From Rhodoblastus sp. 17X3 (GTDB lineage: Bacteria > Pseudomonadota > Alphaproteobacteria > Rhizobiales > Beijerinckiaceae): a DNA stretch of 62,183 nt. The notes under the pieces are model-generated. The model saw only the letters and a program-made list of their open reading frames with translations, was not told the origin of the DNA and searched no databases. The stretch is from the NCBI RefSeq assembly GCF_030056575.1, contig NZ_JASHHX010000023.1:1-62183 (forward strand), written 5' to 3'. Within the stretch, counting starts at the first letter, position 1. Each line of letters opens with the position of its first letter. Below are positions 24,382 to 33,731 of the stretch, in pieces. The translations under genes were made by a program, and so were the position numbers.

Positions 24382-25047
24382 CTAGCGAATGACGTAATAG
24401 CGGGCTTCGAAAGAAAAGCTCGGATCCTGGAATCCTCCGGTTTGATCCGTGGCGAGAATCTTGAGCCCGTTGGCGGCGTCGCGGACAAATTCGGCCTCGC
24501 CGGCCTTGCCGGCGAGATCGGCGGGCACGTCGGGAAGGTCGACCAGTTCGAGCGGCGCCTCGCTGAAAATCGCCATCGCCAATCCAACGCCTCTTGGCGG
24601 AGAGGCGACAAATTCATAGGTTTTCGATCCTTCGGCGGGAATTCTGATTTGCTGGCCGGCGGGTATTTCATTCGTTTCGGGACTGCGCCCGTCGGTCTTG
24701 GCCAGCGACAGAACATTGGGAAAGATCTGCGTCAATTTCCCATCCGCCGCGACATCGACAAGGATCACATAGCCTTTCCTTCTCGCGCCGACTCGGAAAC
24801 TCATACGGGTTCCAATGGACGCAGGCGCACCGGGCAAGATCTCGAACGTCAGGCCGGCGCGATTGGCCAGTCGCGGCTGTTCCGGCGGCGTCGGGACCGG
24901 CCCTTCCGGCGTCCCGTCGTCCAGCCCCTTGGGCTCCGGCGCGATCACGCGGACGGCGCGCGTGAGGCCCTCCGACTGCTCCCCGGCGACCGACAGCGCC
25001 GGCGCCAGACCAAACAATAAGACGAGCAAGGATGAGCGTTTCGACAT
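24382..25047 (-). CDS. exported DUF4384-domain protein
   Basis: A 221-residue exported protein. The signal peptide covers residues 1-22, followed by a proline-rich linker and a DUF4384 domain at about 65-221 with GYVILVDVAADGKLTQIFPN, then PAEGSKTYEFVASPPRGVG and AIFSEAPLELVDLP. DUF4384 domains often accompany caspase or kinase genes and are thought to bind or present ligands; function is not established. It lies 9 bp downstream of the caspase-like gene and is the last gene of the leftward T6SS arm. Confidence 0.8.
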   Translation of the reverse strand: MSKRSSLLVLLFGLAPALSVAGEQSEGLTRAVRVIAPEPKGLDDGTPEGPVPTPPEQPRLANRAGLTFEILPGAPASIGTRMSFRVGARRKGYVILVDVAADGKLTQIFPNVLSLAKTDGRSPETNEIPAGQQIRIPAEGSKTYEFVASPPRGVGLAMAIFSEAPLELVDLPDVPADLAGKAGEAEFVRDAANGLKILATDQTGGFQDPSFSFEARYYVIR

Positions 25048-25056
25048 GGCGCGGCT

Positions 25057-26829
25057 TCAGGGTGAGGTGAAAAGACCGACAAATCCAAGTCGAAGGCCTT
25101 GCGATTCGTCCCTTGAAAGAACATCGGCGAGTTTCTGCGGGCTGATCCTGCGCGATGACTGGCGTAAAAGGCGCTCGAGTTCGCTTAGCCGTTGATTGGC
25201 GGTGGCGGCCACGATCAGATCGGCGCCGAAAGGCTCCCGCACCTGTAACGCGACGGAATATTTTGGGTCTATGCGCTGGGGCGGATCCGATCCGAGCGGA
25301 TAGAGCAGCTGCACATTTCCGTTGCCGGAAAGGTTGAATAACACCAGATAACGCCCTGTTAACTTGCCAACTTCAATTTCAACATGCGTGCCCTTCGCAT
25401 GCAGATTATCGCCCGGCAGCAGCCTGACAGTCTGCGCTCCGCTGGCGACCCGCTGTTTCAACCATTCGAGAACCATCGTGCGCTCGACGACGCCCGAAAG
25501 GTCCGATGTATCGATATTTCGCGCGATGATGTCGGCCCCCGCAAGGACGTCATGCGTGCGCGGGTCCCAGACCAGATCCGGATTGGCGTTCGGCGCGACG
25601 AGCGCGACCTGCCCTTGTTGCGCCACGGCGACCAGCGCGGCGTTCTGGCCATCCAGCGCGGCCACCCGGATCATGGCGCCGGGCGGCGCGCGGTTCGGAC
25701 CGGGCCGCGACGCAACCAGGGCGACCGCCGGCAGACCGGGCGCCGGGGAGCTGGCCGGGACCGGCGCGCCGGCGCCGGCTGTTGGCGTAATGTCGTCCTG
25801 ATCAGGATCCGCCGGCGAAATCACAAGGCCTTCGCCGGGCGACACCGCAGCCGCGAACGGGCGAACCGCAATGCCGCGCGTCAGTTCGGCGACCACATAT
25901 TGACGAGGGTCCTGCTGGGCCGGGCTCTCCAGCACAACGACCTGACGCTGGTCGCTGAGCTGGTGCGCGACCTGCCGGACATAGGCGAATATCTCGTCAG
26001 CCGTGATCCTGCCGTCGCCATCAACATCCGCTGCGCCCTCGAGCGCGCGCGAAAAGGCGTAGGAAAGCGCGCCGCGATAGCCTTCGCCCGCGATCTTCAG
26101 TTCCGCAACGCGCGACTTCTTGTCGACCGCGGCGAGAAAAATCGAGTGATGAAAATCATTCACGGACGCGAACGCGTCCTCGCGGTCGGCGACGCTGACA
26201 AGACGGTCCTTGAGCGGCTCATATCTGACCGTTCGATAGACCATCTCGGCCCCGCGCGGATCAACCTCCCGCGCCAGTCCACCGCCCGAACAGCTGTCCG
26301 CCACAAAGACAACCCGCCCGCCGGCCGCTTCGATTTTCCTGATGTAATGATTGAATTCTGTCGCCAGAATTTTTTCCGACGCGCCATCTGGGTCTTTCGG
26401 GTCGAAGGATGGCAGCAGAAAAACCGCATCCATTCCGTCGGGTTCCGATCCCTTGATGCGCTCAGGCTCCTGCGCGCCATGACCGGCCAGAGTGATGAAG
26501 ATCGTGTCGCCCGGACGGGTCGCCGTGGCGAGCGCCTCGAAAGCAGCAAGCACGTCCGCGCGGCTGGCCTGGCGGTCCAGCAGGAGATGAAGGTCCTCGA
26601 CGCCGATTCCGCGCAAGGCCTTCTCCACGTCGCGCGCGTCGGCGACCGCGCCACGCAGGGGCTGGACATGCTGGTAAGCGTCGACGCCTATCACCAGTCC
26701 GCGCGTGGCGGCCCTTGCCCCGGAGGCCAAGACGAGGCAGGCAAGCGCCAGACACCAGATCGTCGCCAATCCCCGAGCGCGCGTCGCCACGCCTCCGGCG
26801 CAAAGGGCGATTTGAATGAGCGGCTTCAT
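25057..26829 (-). CDS. exported caspase-like peptidase with EF-hand, DUF4384-like C-terminus
   Basis: A 590-residue protein with a long signal peptide (cleavage near residue 41). The caspase (peptidase C14) domain covers about 42-300, with His117 in LAGHGAQEP and Cys180 in FVADSCSGGG. Just after it, residues 268-279 form a perfect EF-hand loop (DVDGDGRITADE), which suggests calcium control as in some metacaspases. The C-terminal 220 residues contain KGTHVEIEVGKLTGRYLVLF and GNGNVQLLYPLGSDPPQRID, a DUF4384-like domain. It lies 62 bp downstream of ppkA and 9 bp upstream of the DUF4384 gene, so it is probably expressed with the T6SS regulators. Substrate is unknown. Confidence 0.88.
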   Translation of the reverse strand: MKPLIQIALCAGGVATRARGLATIWCLALACLVLASGARAATRGLVIGVDAYQHVQPLRGAVADARDVEKALRGIGVEDLHLLLDRQASRADVLAAFEALATATRPGDTIFITLAGHGAQEPERIKGSEPDGMDAVFLLPSFDPKDPDGASEKILATEFNHYIRKIEAAGGRVVFVADSCSGGGLAREVDPRGAEMVYRTVRYEPLKDRLVSVADREDAFASVNDFHHSIFLAAVDKKSRVAELKIAGEGYRGALSYAFSRALEGAADVDGDGRITADEIFAYVRQVAHQLSDQRQVVVLESPAQQDPRQYVVAELTRGIAVRPFAAAVSPGEGLVISPADPDQDDITPTAGAGAPVPASSPAPGLPAVALVASRPGPNRAPPGAMIRVAALDGQNAALVAVAQQGQVALVAPNANPDLVWDPRTHDVLAGADIIARNIDTSDLSGVVERTMVLEWLKQRVASGAQTVRLLPGDNLHAKGTHVEIEVGKLTGRYLVLFNLSGNGNVQLLYPLGSDPPQRIDPKYSVALQVREPFGADLIVAATANQRLSELERLLRQSSRRISPQKLADVLSRDESQGLRLGFVGLFTSP

Positions 26830-26891
26830 GGCTCGGTCCTGGTTTCGTCCTCGTCGATGCGTCCGTCTCGCCCTTCGCCGGACGGGCGGCC

Positions 26892-28661
26892 CTATTCGAT
26901 TTGAAAATAAGCCATCGTCGCCTTAACGCCCGTCGAACCCGCGAGCTCGGAGGCAGCCGATGCAAAGAAAGCCTTGGCCTCCATCGGCTCCTTGATGGCG
27001 AGCGATGTCAGCGGCGTCGGACTCGCGATCGCAAGGAGCAGCATCGGATGGACGCGCGCCGCCGCCGCCTTTTGCAATCGCATCGCGAAACTGCGGTTCA
27101 CGCCACCTCCGCGCATTCGCGACGTGACATTATAAACCCGTCCGTCATCATCGACGATGACAAGTTCGAGATAAGGCTGGTCGCTGGCGATTTCGCCCGT
27201 CAACACGTCGCCGCTTCGTATCGACGCCTTGAGCAACGAGAGTTTCGGTCCATCCATGTCGCGGCCGCCGCTGCGCGTCAGAAAATCGACCGCCGGGCAT
27301 TGCGCGGGCGCGATCGCCCGGACGGCTATATCCGCCTCCACCCGGGTGACGGTCTTGAAGGCCTTGTCGAAGGCGACGAAGGCCTTGTCGTCGACGCCGA
27401 CGCCATCGACCTGAGCCCCGGCGTCCGTCACCTTCACCGGCGCAAGAAATGTGCAGTCGCCGGAAGGGTAATGCGCGATGAAGTCGCGGATTTCCTCGGC
27501 CGAGGCGGCCCCGGCGAATTGCTGTCCCGGCGGCGGTGGGGGCGGCGTGGGAGCAGCGGCCTCATCATGTTTCTCCGTTTCCGGAACCGCCGCAATGACA
27601 GGCTTCTGCGCGGGCCCCGTTCGACCGAAATGATAGGCGAGACCAGCTGCAGCGATTGCGAGCAGCAGGGCGCCGCCACCGAGGACGCGCGCCCTGTTCG
27701 GCCAAAGATTGTCGCCGCCAAGGGCGATCGCCAGTTGAGGCGAAGATGACGATCCGAGCTTGTCCGCTCCCTTCGCCGCCGCCGGCAGCTTGATCATGGT
27801 CCGCTCGTCGGGCGCCGTCTTGGCGCGGGGCGCCCAATCCGCGACCTCGCGCATGGTTTGCGGACGAAGGGCGGGATCGGGGCTGAGCATGCGCGCCAGC
27901 AGCGGCCGCATCTCGGGATAGACGCCCTGAAGGTCAGGAACGGCGCGACGTTTTTCGATCACTTCAACCTGCGACCCGCCCATGTCGATCCGCTTGCCAA
28001 GACAGGCGTAAGCCAGGACGAGGCCAAAGGAATAAATGTCGGAACGGGCGGTGACCTCGCCATTGTACAGGCCAAGCTGTTCGGGCGAGACGTAATTGAA
28101 TTTGCCGGCGAAGCCGCTACCAATGACCGTGGCCTCGCCCGGCCTGGTCGAGCGGGCAATGCCGAAATCAATGATCCGGGCGGATGAAAAATCGTGATTT
28201 TTCACGAGAATATTATCTGGCGCGATATCGCGATGAACAATTCCCGCCAGATGCGCGGCGTGAAGCCCGGACGCGACCCGCGTCTTCAGAGACAGAACAT
28301 CAGCCAGCGCAAGGCGGCCGTCGCGCAGAATATCGAAAAGCGGCTCGCCCTCGACGAACTCCATCGCCAGATAGGGCCGCTGCAAGGTTGGATCGATCGA
28401 AAAGACGAAATAGCGGACGATCGCTTCGTGATGGATGCTGTGCAAGGCCGACGCCTCGCGGCGAAACAAGGCCAGGGCGGCTTCATCCTCGGCGAGCTCG
28501 GCGCGGATCAGCTTGATCGCGACCTTGTCGCCGGTCTGGATGGCGTGGCCGCTATAGATCTCGCCCATGCCGCCGGTCGCCAGCGGCTCGTCGATCTCGT
28601 AAATCCCGTTGAGCTGCGTGCCCCTCGGCAGCGCCGAGGACGACCCGAATGCCATGCTCAT
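26892..28661 (-). CDS. ppkA: PpkA-type Ser/Thr protein kinase (T6SS)
   Basis: A 589-residue transmembrane kinase. The kinase domain (about residues 20-275) has the glycine loop LATGGMGEIYSG, Lys50 in VAIKLI, catalytic HRDIAPDN (Asp145) and DFGIAR (165-167), plus the APE-equivalent SPEQ. A membrane helix follows at about 325-345, then a proline-rich linker and a periplasmic domain of about 210 residues. In known T6SSs PpkA phosphorylates the FHA protein TagH to trigger assembly, which PppA reverses. Its ATG overlaps the pppA stop (ATGA at 28658-28661), so it is translationally coupled. Periplasmic input is unknown; the exported caspase and DUF4384 proteins are candidates. Confidence 0.88.
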   Translation of the reverse strand: MSMAFGSSSALPRGTQLNGIYEIDEPLATGGMGEIYSGHAIQTGDKVAIKLIRAELAEDEAALALFRREASALHSIHHEAIVRYFVFSIDPTLQRPYLAMEFVEGEPLFDILRDGRLALADVLSLKTRVASGLHAAHLAGIVHRDIAPDNILVKNHDFSSARIIDFGIARSTRPGEATVIGSGFAGKFNYVSPEQLGLYNGEVTARSDIYSFGLVLAYACLGKRIDMGGSQVEVIEKRRAVPDLQGVYPEMRPLLARMLSPDPALRPQTMREVADWAPRAKTAPDERTMIKLPAAAKGADKLGSSSSPQLAIALGGDNLWPNRARVLGGGALLLAIAAAGLAYHFGRTGPAQKPVIAAVPETEKHDEAAAPTPPPPPPGQQFAGAASAEEIRDFIAHYPSGDCTFLAPVKVTDAGAQVDGVGVDDKAFVAFDKAFKTVTRVEADIAVRAIAPAQCPAVDFLTRSGGRDMDGPKLSLLKASIRSGDVLTGEIASDQPYLELVIVDDDGRVYNVTSRMRGGGVNRSFAMRLQKAAAARVHPMLLLAIASPTPLTSLAIKEPMEAKAFFASAASELAGSTGVKATMAYFQIE

Positions 28662-29449
28662 TCCGCCCTTGCCTGCGCGGCGCCCAATTGTCCGGACATC
28701 CTGCGCGTGCCGTCCGGATTATATTTCATGACGATGACCGTCACATTATCCTTGCCGCCGCGAGACAGGGCCAGATCGATCAATTCATGGCAGGCCGATT
28801 CCGGCGGCCGGCGGCTCGCGATCCCCAGGATTTCCTCGTCTTCGACATGCGCCGTCAAGCCGTCGCTGCAAAGCACGAAAACGTCGCCGGATTGCAATGC
28901 GCCATCCTTCATCTCGGTCTCGGGCTTTTCGAACACCCCGATGGCGCGCGTCAGGACATTGCGATTGGGCCAGTTTTCGGCCTCGTCTGGCGCCAGCGCG
29001 CCGCGATCCATCAGTTCCTGGAATTCCGTGTGATCCCGCGAGATCTGTTCAAGAACGCCTCCACGGACCAGATAGACGCGGCTGTCGCCACACCAGACGC
29101 AGGCGAAATGCTCCGGGAAGGCCAGCAGGACCGCGACGGTGGTTCCGACGATTGCGCCGCCGTTACGTTGCGCAAAGCTTCGGATTTCGTCATTGGCGAA
29201 ACTGATTTTTTCGTCGCAGGACCGCAATAGAGCCGAAGCGCTCGCCGGTCGCTCGACCTCGCTCAAGGCGCGGGTGACCGCCCGGCTGGCGAAAGCCCCC
29301 GCCACGTGACCGCCCATGCCGTCGGCCACCGCCCAAAGCCCGACATCGGGACGCAAGATGAAATCGTCCTCGTTCCTGTCGCGCACATGGCCGCAATGAG
29401 TGGCGCCGCCCGTTTCGAACACGGACGCAAGATCAGTTTCCGGCTTCAA
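28658..29449 (-). CDS. pppA: PppA-type PP2C phosphatase (T6SS)
   Basis: A 263-residue PP2C-family serine/threonine phosphatase. Its metal-binding motifs are all visible: RDRNEDDF, VADGMGGH, CSDGLT and GGKDNVTVI. It counteracts PpkA by dephosphorylating TagH and so resets the T6SS. The start is a TTG at 29449 with GGGAG nine bases upstream; it overlaps the tagF end by 17 bases. The stop overlaps the ppkA start. In Agrobacterium these functions are fused as TagF-PppA, whereas here they are separate genes. Confidence 0.88.
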   Translation of the reverse strand: MKPETDLASVFETGGATHCGHVRDRNEDDFILRPDVGLWAVADGMGGHVAGAFASRAVTRALSEVERPASASALLRSCDEKISFANDEIRSFAQRNGGAIVGTTVAVLLAFPEHFACVWCGDSRVYLVRGGVLEQISRDHTEFQELMDRGALAPDEAENWPNRNVLTRAIGVFEKPETEMKDGALQSGDVFVLCSDGLTAHVEDEEILGIASRRPPESACHELIDLALSRGGKDNVTVIVMKYNPDGTRRMSGQLGAAQARAE

Positions 29450-30155
29450 CGCGCGGCGCTCCCTGCTGGAAACGCCCCGTGAGCATCGCGGAGAAAAGAT
29501 GGGGCGACGGCATGTTCAGACAGGCGAGCGCGCAGGGTTGGTAACCCTCCCCGCCCGCCGTCCACCAGAATGTCGAGGCGGCGGCGGCCCGCGCCGCGTC
29601 GGCCTCGCGGCCCGAGGCGAAACTCCGTTCGAACGCCAGGTCGTCCAGGGCGTCGTCCACCGCGATCATGCTCGCGGCGCAGCCAAGCCTGACCAGCCGC
29701 TCTCGCGGGGCGTCCGTGGCCACGACCTTTGGCGGCGCAACGTTTCTGAACGACAGAAGCAGCGCGTCGTGATCGCGGCTTTCCAGCGTGGACAGGAGGA
29801 ATTTCTCGACCTCGTCGAACCAGAGCGGCTGCGCGTCCGCCTCCGGCGGCGCCAGCGTCGCTTCGGCTTCCGCGAAGGCCGCATAGGTCAAAGGAAAATA
29901 CCGGCCGACTCCATCCATCGACGGCATGATCGCGCCCATGACCGTCGCGCCGCAAATATTCTCGCCGAGCCAGAACCGCCAGATCGGCGCGGTCAGGAAG
30001 GCTTCGTTCCAGCCGCCCGACAGGGCCTCCCGGCTCGCCGCGACGCCATTTTGCAGCCATTGCTCCCAGACGGACAGAAAGGCGCGCGGCGTCTCCACCG
30101 CGATGAAGTCGCGGCGCGTCTGCACTTTGCCAAAGAGGGCGCGGCTTACCGGCAT
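29433..30155 (-). CDS. tagF: TagF-family T6SS regulator (ImpM-like)
   Basis: A 240-residue protein of the TagF/ImpM family. Typical features are the start MPVSRALFGKVQTRRDFIAV, the FLSVWEQWLQ motif, then WRFWLGENICGATVMGAIMPSMDGVGRYFPL. TagF acts as a post-translational repressor of T6SS assembly in other species, working with the PpkA/PppA/Fha pathway. The frame is open upstream inside tssM, but the ATG at 30155 lies one base after the tssM stop and starts the conserved protein. It overlaps pppA slightly. Confidence 0.85.
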   Translation of the reverse strand: MPVSRALFGKVQTRRDFIAVETPRAFLSVWEQWLQNGVAASREALSGGWNEAFLTAPIWRFWLGENICGATVMGAIMPSMDGVGRYFPLTYAAFAEAEATLAPPEADAQPLWFDEVEKFLLSTLESRDHDALLLSFRNVAPPKVVATDAPRERLVRLGCAASMIAVDDALDDLAFERSFASGREADAARAAAASTFWWTAGGEGYQPCALACLNMPSPHLFSAMLTGRFQQGAPRVEAGN

Positions 30156-30156
30156 G

Positions 30157-33100
30157 TCATAATCCCGTCGGGCAGCGAAACTCCCGCAAGGCGGGCAAGG
30201 TGAAGGGATTGAGGTTCGTTCCGACCGCAAACTGATATTGGAGCTCCCGGCCTCCGACGATGAAACTGGCGACCAGACGATCGCCCCGCTGGGCGGCGCC
30301 CCCGACATCCAGCAATCGGAACAGCGCCCAGGCGCCAGTCTTCTCCAGCACGGCGGGAGCCAGGCTCGCCGTTGGTGTCGCCGGCTGACCCAAAGTGGGC
30401 GTTTGGGCGACTTGCGGCTCCGTGCTCAAGGTGACGGCGGCGCGCCCGCCGGCGGCGGCGCCGGGCCATTGAATGGCGCCCGGCAGGACCGAGGCTCCCG
30501 CCTGCGTCACGACCGCCGCGCCATTGACCTCGAACCGCGCCGAGACGCCGGCTCCGCTCAGCACGGGCGGGAAGATCTGCATGTTGATTACGGGCATGTT
30601 GCCGCCGGTGGCGAAGAAGGCATCCCTGATCTGCGCCGCCCGCTGAAACTGGATCAAGGTCGTCGCCGAAAGCGAGCTGCTCAAGGCGCTGTCGGCGCGC
30701 CATTGCCAGTTTTTCTTCGAAACATCCGCATATTTCGCAAGGTGTTGCTGAAAGAAGCGGTCGGCGACCCCATTGGGGCCGAACATTCGTCCAAAATCCG
30801 CCAGCGCGATTTCGCTGCGCGCCATCCGATCGAACGGGTAGCGCCCGGTCACGATCTGCTGGCAAACACCAGTCACCTGATCGCTCAGGGCGCGATTGAG
30901 TTGCGAAAGCTCGGAATTATTCACGTCCGCCTCGAATGAGGCGGCGGCGCGCGTCATCATTGCGTCGAACGGCGCGGGCAGCCGCGCCGATTGGGCTCGC
31001 AAGGCCTGCACCTGCGCCTGAAGACTGGCGTTGGCCTGACCGGCCTGGCTCGGCACGCTCACTGACACGACCAGATTGTCCTTGATCTCGTTGAGACGCC
31101 CAATCAGCTGATCGATCGGCCGCGCGGTCGCGCCGCCTTCAAGCCATTCGTGATAGGGCCGGAACGTCGCTTCGATCTGCGAACCCGGCGCGCCGATCTG
31201 CGGCTGGTTCAACAGCACGGCGCCCGGCGCGGGCTCGCCCTCTTTTTTCTTCAGGCTCGGCCGCTCGCGCGTCAGCGCGGTCTCGTCGCGGATCGATTCA
31301 AACAAGGCGCGCAAAGGCGAAGAGGGGCCAGCGAGGGTGGAAAGCGTCGCATAGCGCGGTTTGTCGGCGGTCAGGCGCCGCAGCTGAATCTTCGCCAGCG
31401 CGCCTTGCCAGCTTTTGATGAATTCCGCGGAATAGAGCTGATAAATATCGACGCTCAGAGTGTCATATTGCGCGGCGACGGCAGATTGTTCGCCATCCTT
31501 GCCGAGAACCCATTTTTCCGCCCGAACCTGATCGGCGATGCTTCCCAGCGGCTGAAGGAGCGCTTTCTGGAAACCGACATAGGTGAAAAAGCCCGGCACG
31601 CGGATCGCGGCAAGATCGCCGCCATTTTTTGTCTCGAACACGGCTTCGGAATCGAAGCCGGCGGCGGTCTTGACGTTCCAGTCCGGGATCTTGAGCGAGC
31701 GGGCGTCCGATTTGAGCAACTGATAGGCGCGTTGGGCGATGCTCATGCGCGCCAGCAGGCGTTGGCTGTTTTCCAGCACCGAGCTTGAGAGATCGACCAG
31801 CGGCGGGCGGCCGTCATCGAGATCCAGCATCGCGCGAAGCTGTTCTTCCAGCGCCATGCGGCCCGAAGCCTGCCCCGCGCCCGGATAGAGATTGTCCTCC
31901 CAATCCTGACGCATCCACGAAACGATGAATTCCTTGTCCGGCGTGTGAAGGCCGCCCAGCATCATATAGACCTTCAGCGCCTCATAGACGTAATCGGCGT
32001 CGTCGCGTTTGGCGTCGATCGCTTCCTCGAGGCGATACAACAGCCGGGGCCGGTACAGGCGCTCCAGCCCCATGCGATAGGCCTCGACGGCGCTCGACGT
32101 CAGCCGCTCCCGCTGGCTCAACCCGAAGGTCTCGGCAGCTGGAGTCGCGGCGTCCTTCTGCGCATATCCCGCCGGCATGAATCGCAATTTACGCAGCAGC
32201 GGCTCGATTTTCTGGAAGTCGCGATCGGCCACCTGGTCTTCGTTGCGCAGCCCCCCGGCCGCGACGCTATATTCCTTGTCCGCATCGGCCAGCGATTGCG
32301 CCAGCGCCTTGTTGCGCGAGTAGGAAACCCACCACGCGGCGCAGGCCCCCAGGCCAAAACAGAGGGCCAGACCGATGATCGACGCTTTCAGCAGCAGGCG
32401 CCTGAACACGGCCCTGGCGTCGGTCGAAACCCAGGCGGCTTCGCCGACGATGACCTTCTGCAGCAGGTCGGTGAGAAAGAAGCTCTTGCCGAAGCCCGAG
32501 AGCATAGCGCCGCGCACCTCCTGCGCGCCGAAATTGCGGCTCAGGGCGACGATGAGCTGGTCGATGGGCGTGCCTTCCTGCGTGCCGGAAGCGAAGTAGA
32601 AACCGCGCAGGGTCGCATTGGCGTGATAGCGGGTGGGCTCGAAGATCGCGGTCAGAAAATGATGGATCGGCTTCTTCAGCGTCGCCATCTGGGCCGGCAG
32701 TCCAAAAAGCGCCACGCGCGGCCCCGGCGCCGGCTCTTCCTGCAGCCGGTCGAGCATCTTCTCGTTCAGCCGCGTGACCAGCAGGTCGAATTCTTCCGGA
32801 ATCTGGCCGACGAAATTCCGGGTCTTGTCCCTGGTCTGGAAGGTCGCGCCCCAGACCTGCCGGCGTTCGCCCTCGTCGAGATTGGCGAAGAATTCGAGAA
32901 AGCCCGCGACCAGATCCGCCTTGGTGAAGAGGGCGTAGACCGGAAAGGCCACTTTCAGCTCGTCGTAAATTTCCACAAGACGGGTGCGTATGGCCCGCGC
33001 ATGAGCCGCAATCTCCTCCTGCGGCAAGGTGAGAAGATCATGCAGGCTAATGGCGATGATGACGCCATTGATCGGCTGCTTCGGCCGGCTTTTCTTCAAC

Positions 33101-33699
33101 AGCTGAAGGAAAGACAGCCAGCTTTTCCTGTCCGCCCGCGCATCTGAATCCTGGGTGGTGTAGCGGCCCGCCGTGTCGATCAGCACGGCGTCCTCGGTGA
33201 ACCACCAGTCGCAATAGCGCGTGCCGCCCGCTCCGGCCACCGCCTGAGGCGTCGCCCCCTGCGCCAGCGGAAAGCGCAGGCCGGAATTGACGAGGGCTGT
33301 CGTCTTGCCGGCGCCGGGAGGACCGATCATCACATACCAGGGCAGATCATAGAGAAAATCGACCTTGCCGCCGCTCGCGGCTCTGAGCGTCGCCAGCGCA
33401 TCCTTCATGCGCTCGTGCAACGCTTCGGAATCATCGGCGGCTTCCTCTCCAGCGATGCCGGAGGCCAGCGCCTCGGCGCTCTTGCGGCGGCGCCAGAAGG
33501 TAAAGCCGCTGATCCCGGCGAAGACGGCGACCAGAAGAACGATGACGATCTCGCGCGCCAGCTCGTTTTCCAGCGGCCTGAAATCGCCAATGGCGATATG
33601 GGGACCGGCCAGCCAGACGACGGCCGAAATCGAACCCAGTCCCGCGCCGTAAAGCAGGATCCGGAAGACATCGCCGCCGACCGCCGATTTGTTGAACAT
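30157..33699 (-). CDS. tssM: T6SS membrane complex protein TssM (IcmF family)
   Basis: A 1180-residue inner-membrane protein. Two membrane helices near the N-terminus (about 13-32 and 50-68) are followed by a cytoplasmic NTPase-like domain with the Walker A motif GPPGAGKTT at 126-134 and the DTAGRY motif later. A third helix lies near residue 442, followed by a large periplasmic part. TssM forms the T6SS membrane complex with TssL and, in most systems, TssJ. It is intact and of usual length. It lies 32 bp downstream of tssL and ends one base before tagF. Confidence 0.95.
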   Translation of the reverse strand: MFNKSAVGGDVFRILLYGAGLGSISAVVWLAGPHIAIGDFRPLENELAREIVIVLLVAVFAGISGFTFWRRRKSAEALASGIAGEEAADDSEALHERMKDALATLRAASGGKVDFLYDLPWYVMIGPPGAGKTTALVNSGLRFPLAQGATPQAVAGAGGTRYCDWWFTEDAVLIDTAGRYTTQDSDARADRKSWLSFLQLLKKSRPKQPINGVIIAISLHDLLTLPQEEIAAHARAIRTRLVEIYDELKVAFPVYALFTKADLVAGFLEFFANLDEGERRQVWGATFQTRDKTRNFVGQIPEEFDLLVTRLNEKMLDRLQEEPAPGPRVALFGLPAQMATLKKPIHHFLTAIFEPTRYHANATLRGFYFASGTQEGTPIDQLIVALSRNFGAQEVRGAMLSGFGKSFFLTDLLQKVIVGEAAWVSTDARAVFRRLLLKASIIGLALCFGLGACAAWWVSYSRNKALAQSLADADKEYSVAAGGLRNEDQVADRDFQKIEPLLRKLRFMPAGYAQKDAATPAAETFGLSQRERLTSSAVEAYRMGLERLYRPRLLYRLEEAIDAKRDDADYVYEALKVYMMLGGLHTPDKEFIVSWMRQDWEDNLYPGAGQASGRMALEEQLRAMLDLDDGRPPLVDLSSSVLENSQRLLARMSIAQRAYQLLKSDARSLKIPDWNVKTAAGFDSEAVFETKNGGDLAAIRVPGFFTYVGFQKALLQPLGSIADQVRAEKWVLGKDGEQSAVAAQYDTLSVDIYQLYSAEFIKSWQGALAKIQLRRLTADKPRYATLSTLAGPSSPLRALFESIRDETALTRERPSLKKKEGEPAPGAVLLNQPQIGAPGSQIEATFRPYHEWLEGGATARPIDQLIGRLNEIKDNLVVSVSVPSQAGQANASLQAQVQALRAQSARLPAPFDAMMTRAAASFEADVNNSELSQLNRALSDQVTGVCQQIVTGRYPFDRMARSEIALADFGRMFGPNGVADRFFQQHLAKYADVSKKNWQWRADSALSSSLSATTLIQFQRAAQIRDAFFATGGNMPVINMQIFPPVLSGAGVSARFEVNGAAVVTQAGASVLPGAIQWPGAAAGGRAAVTLSTEPQVAQTPTLGQPATPTASLAPAVLEKTGAWALFRLLDVGGAAQRGDRLVASFIVGGRELQYQFAVGTNLNPFTLPALREFRCPTGL

Positions 33700-33731
33700 T
33701 TCTCCTGATTGCTCCTGCGGTTGAAATCGCT

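Noticed and set aside
25384-26904. A 506-codon open frame antisense to the caspase-like gene
   Set aside because: The minus strand has a full caspase domain with catalytic residues and a good start. The plus frame has only arginine-rich sequence without motifs.
31945-33147. A 400-codon frame antisense to tssM
   Set aside because: The opposite strand encodes an intact TssM with a Walker motif. The antisense frame lacks any recognisable feature.
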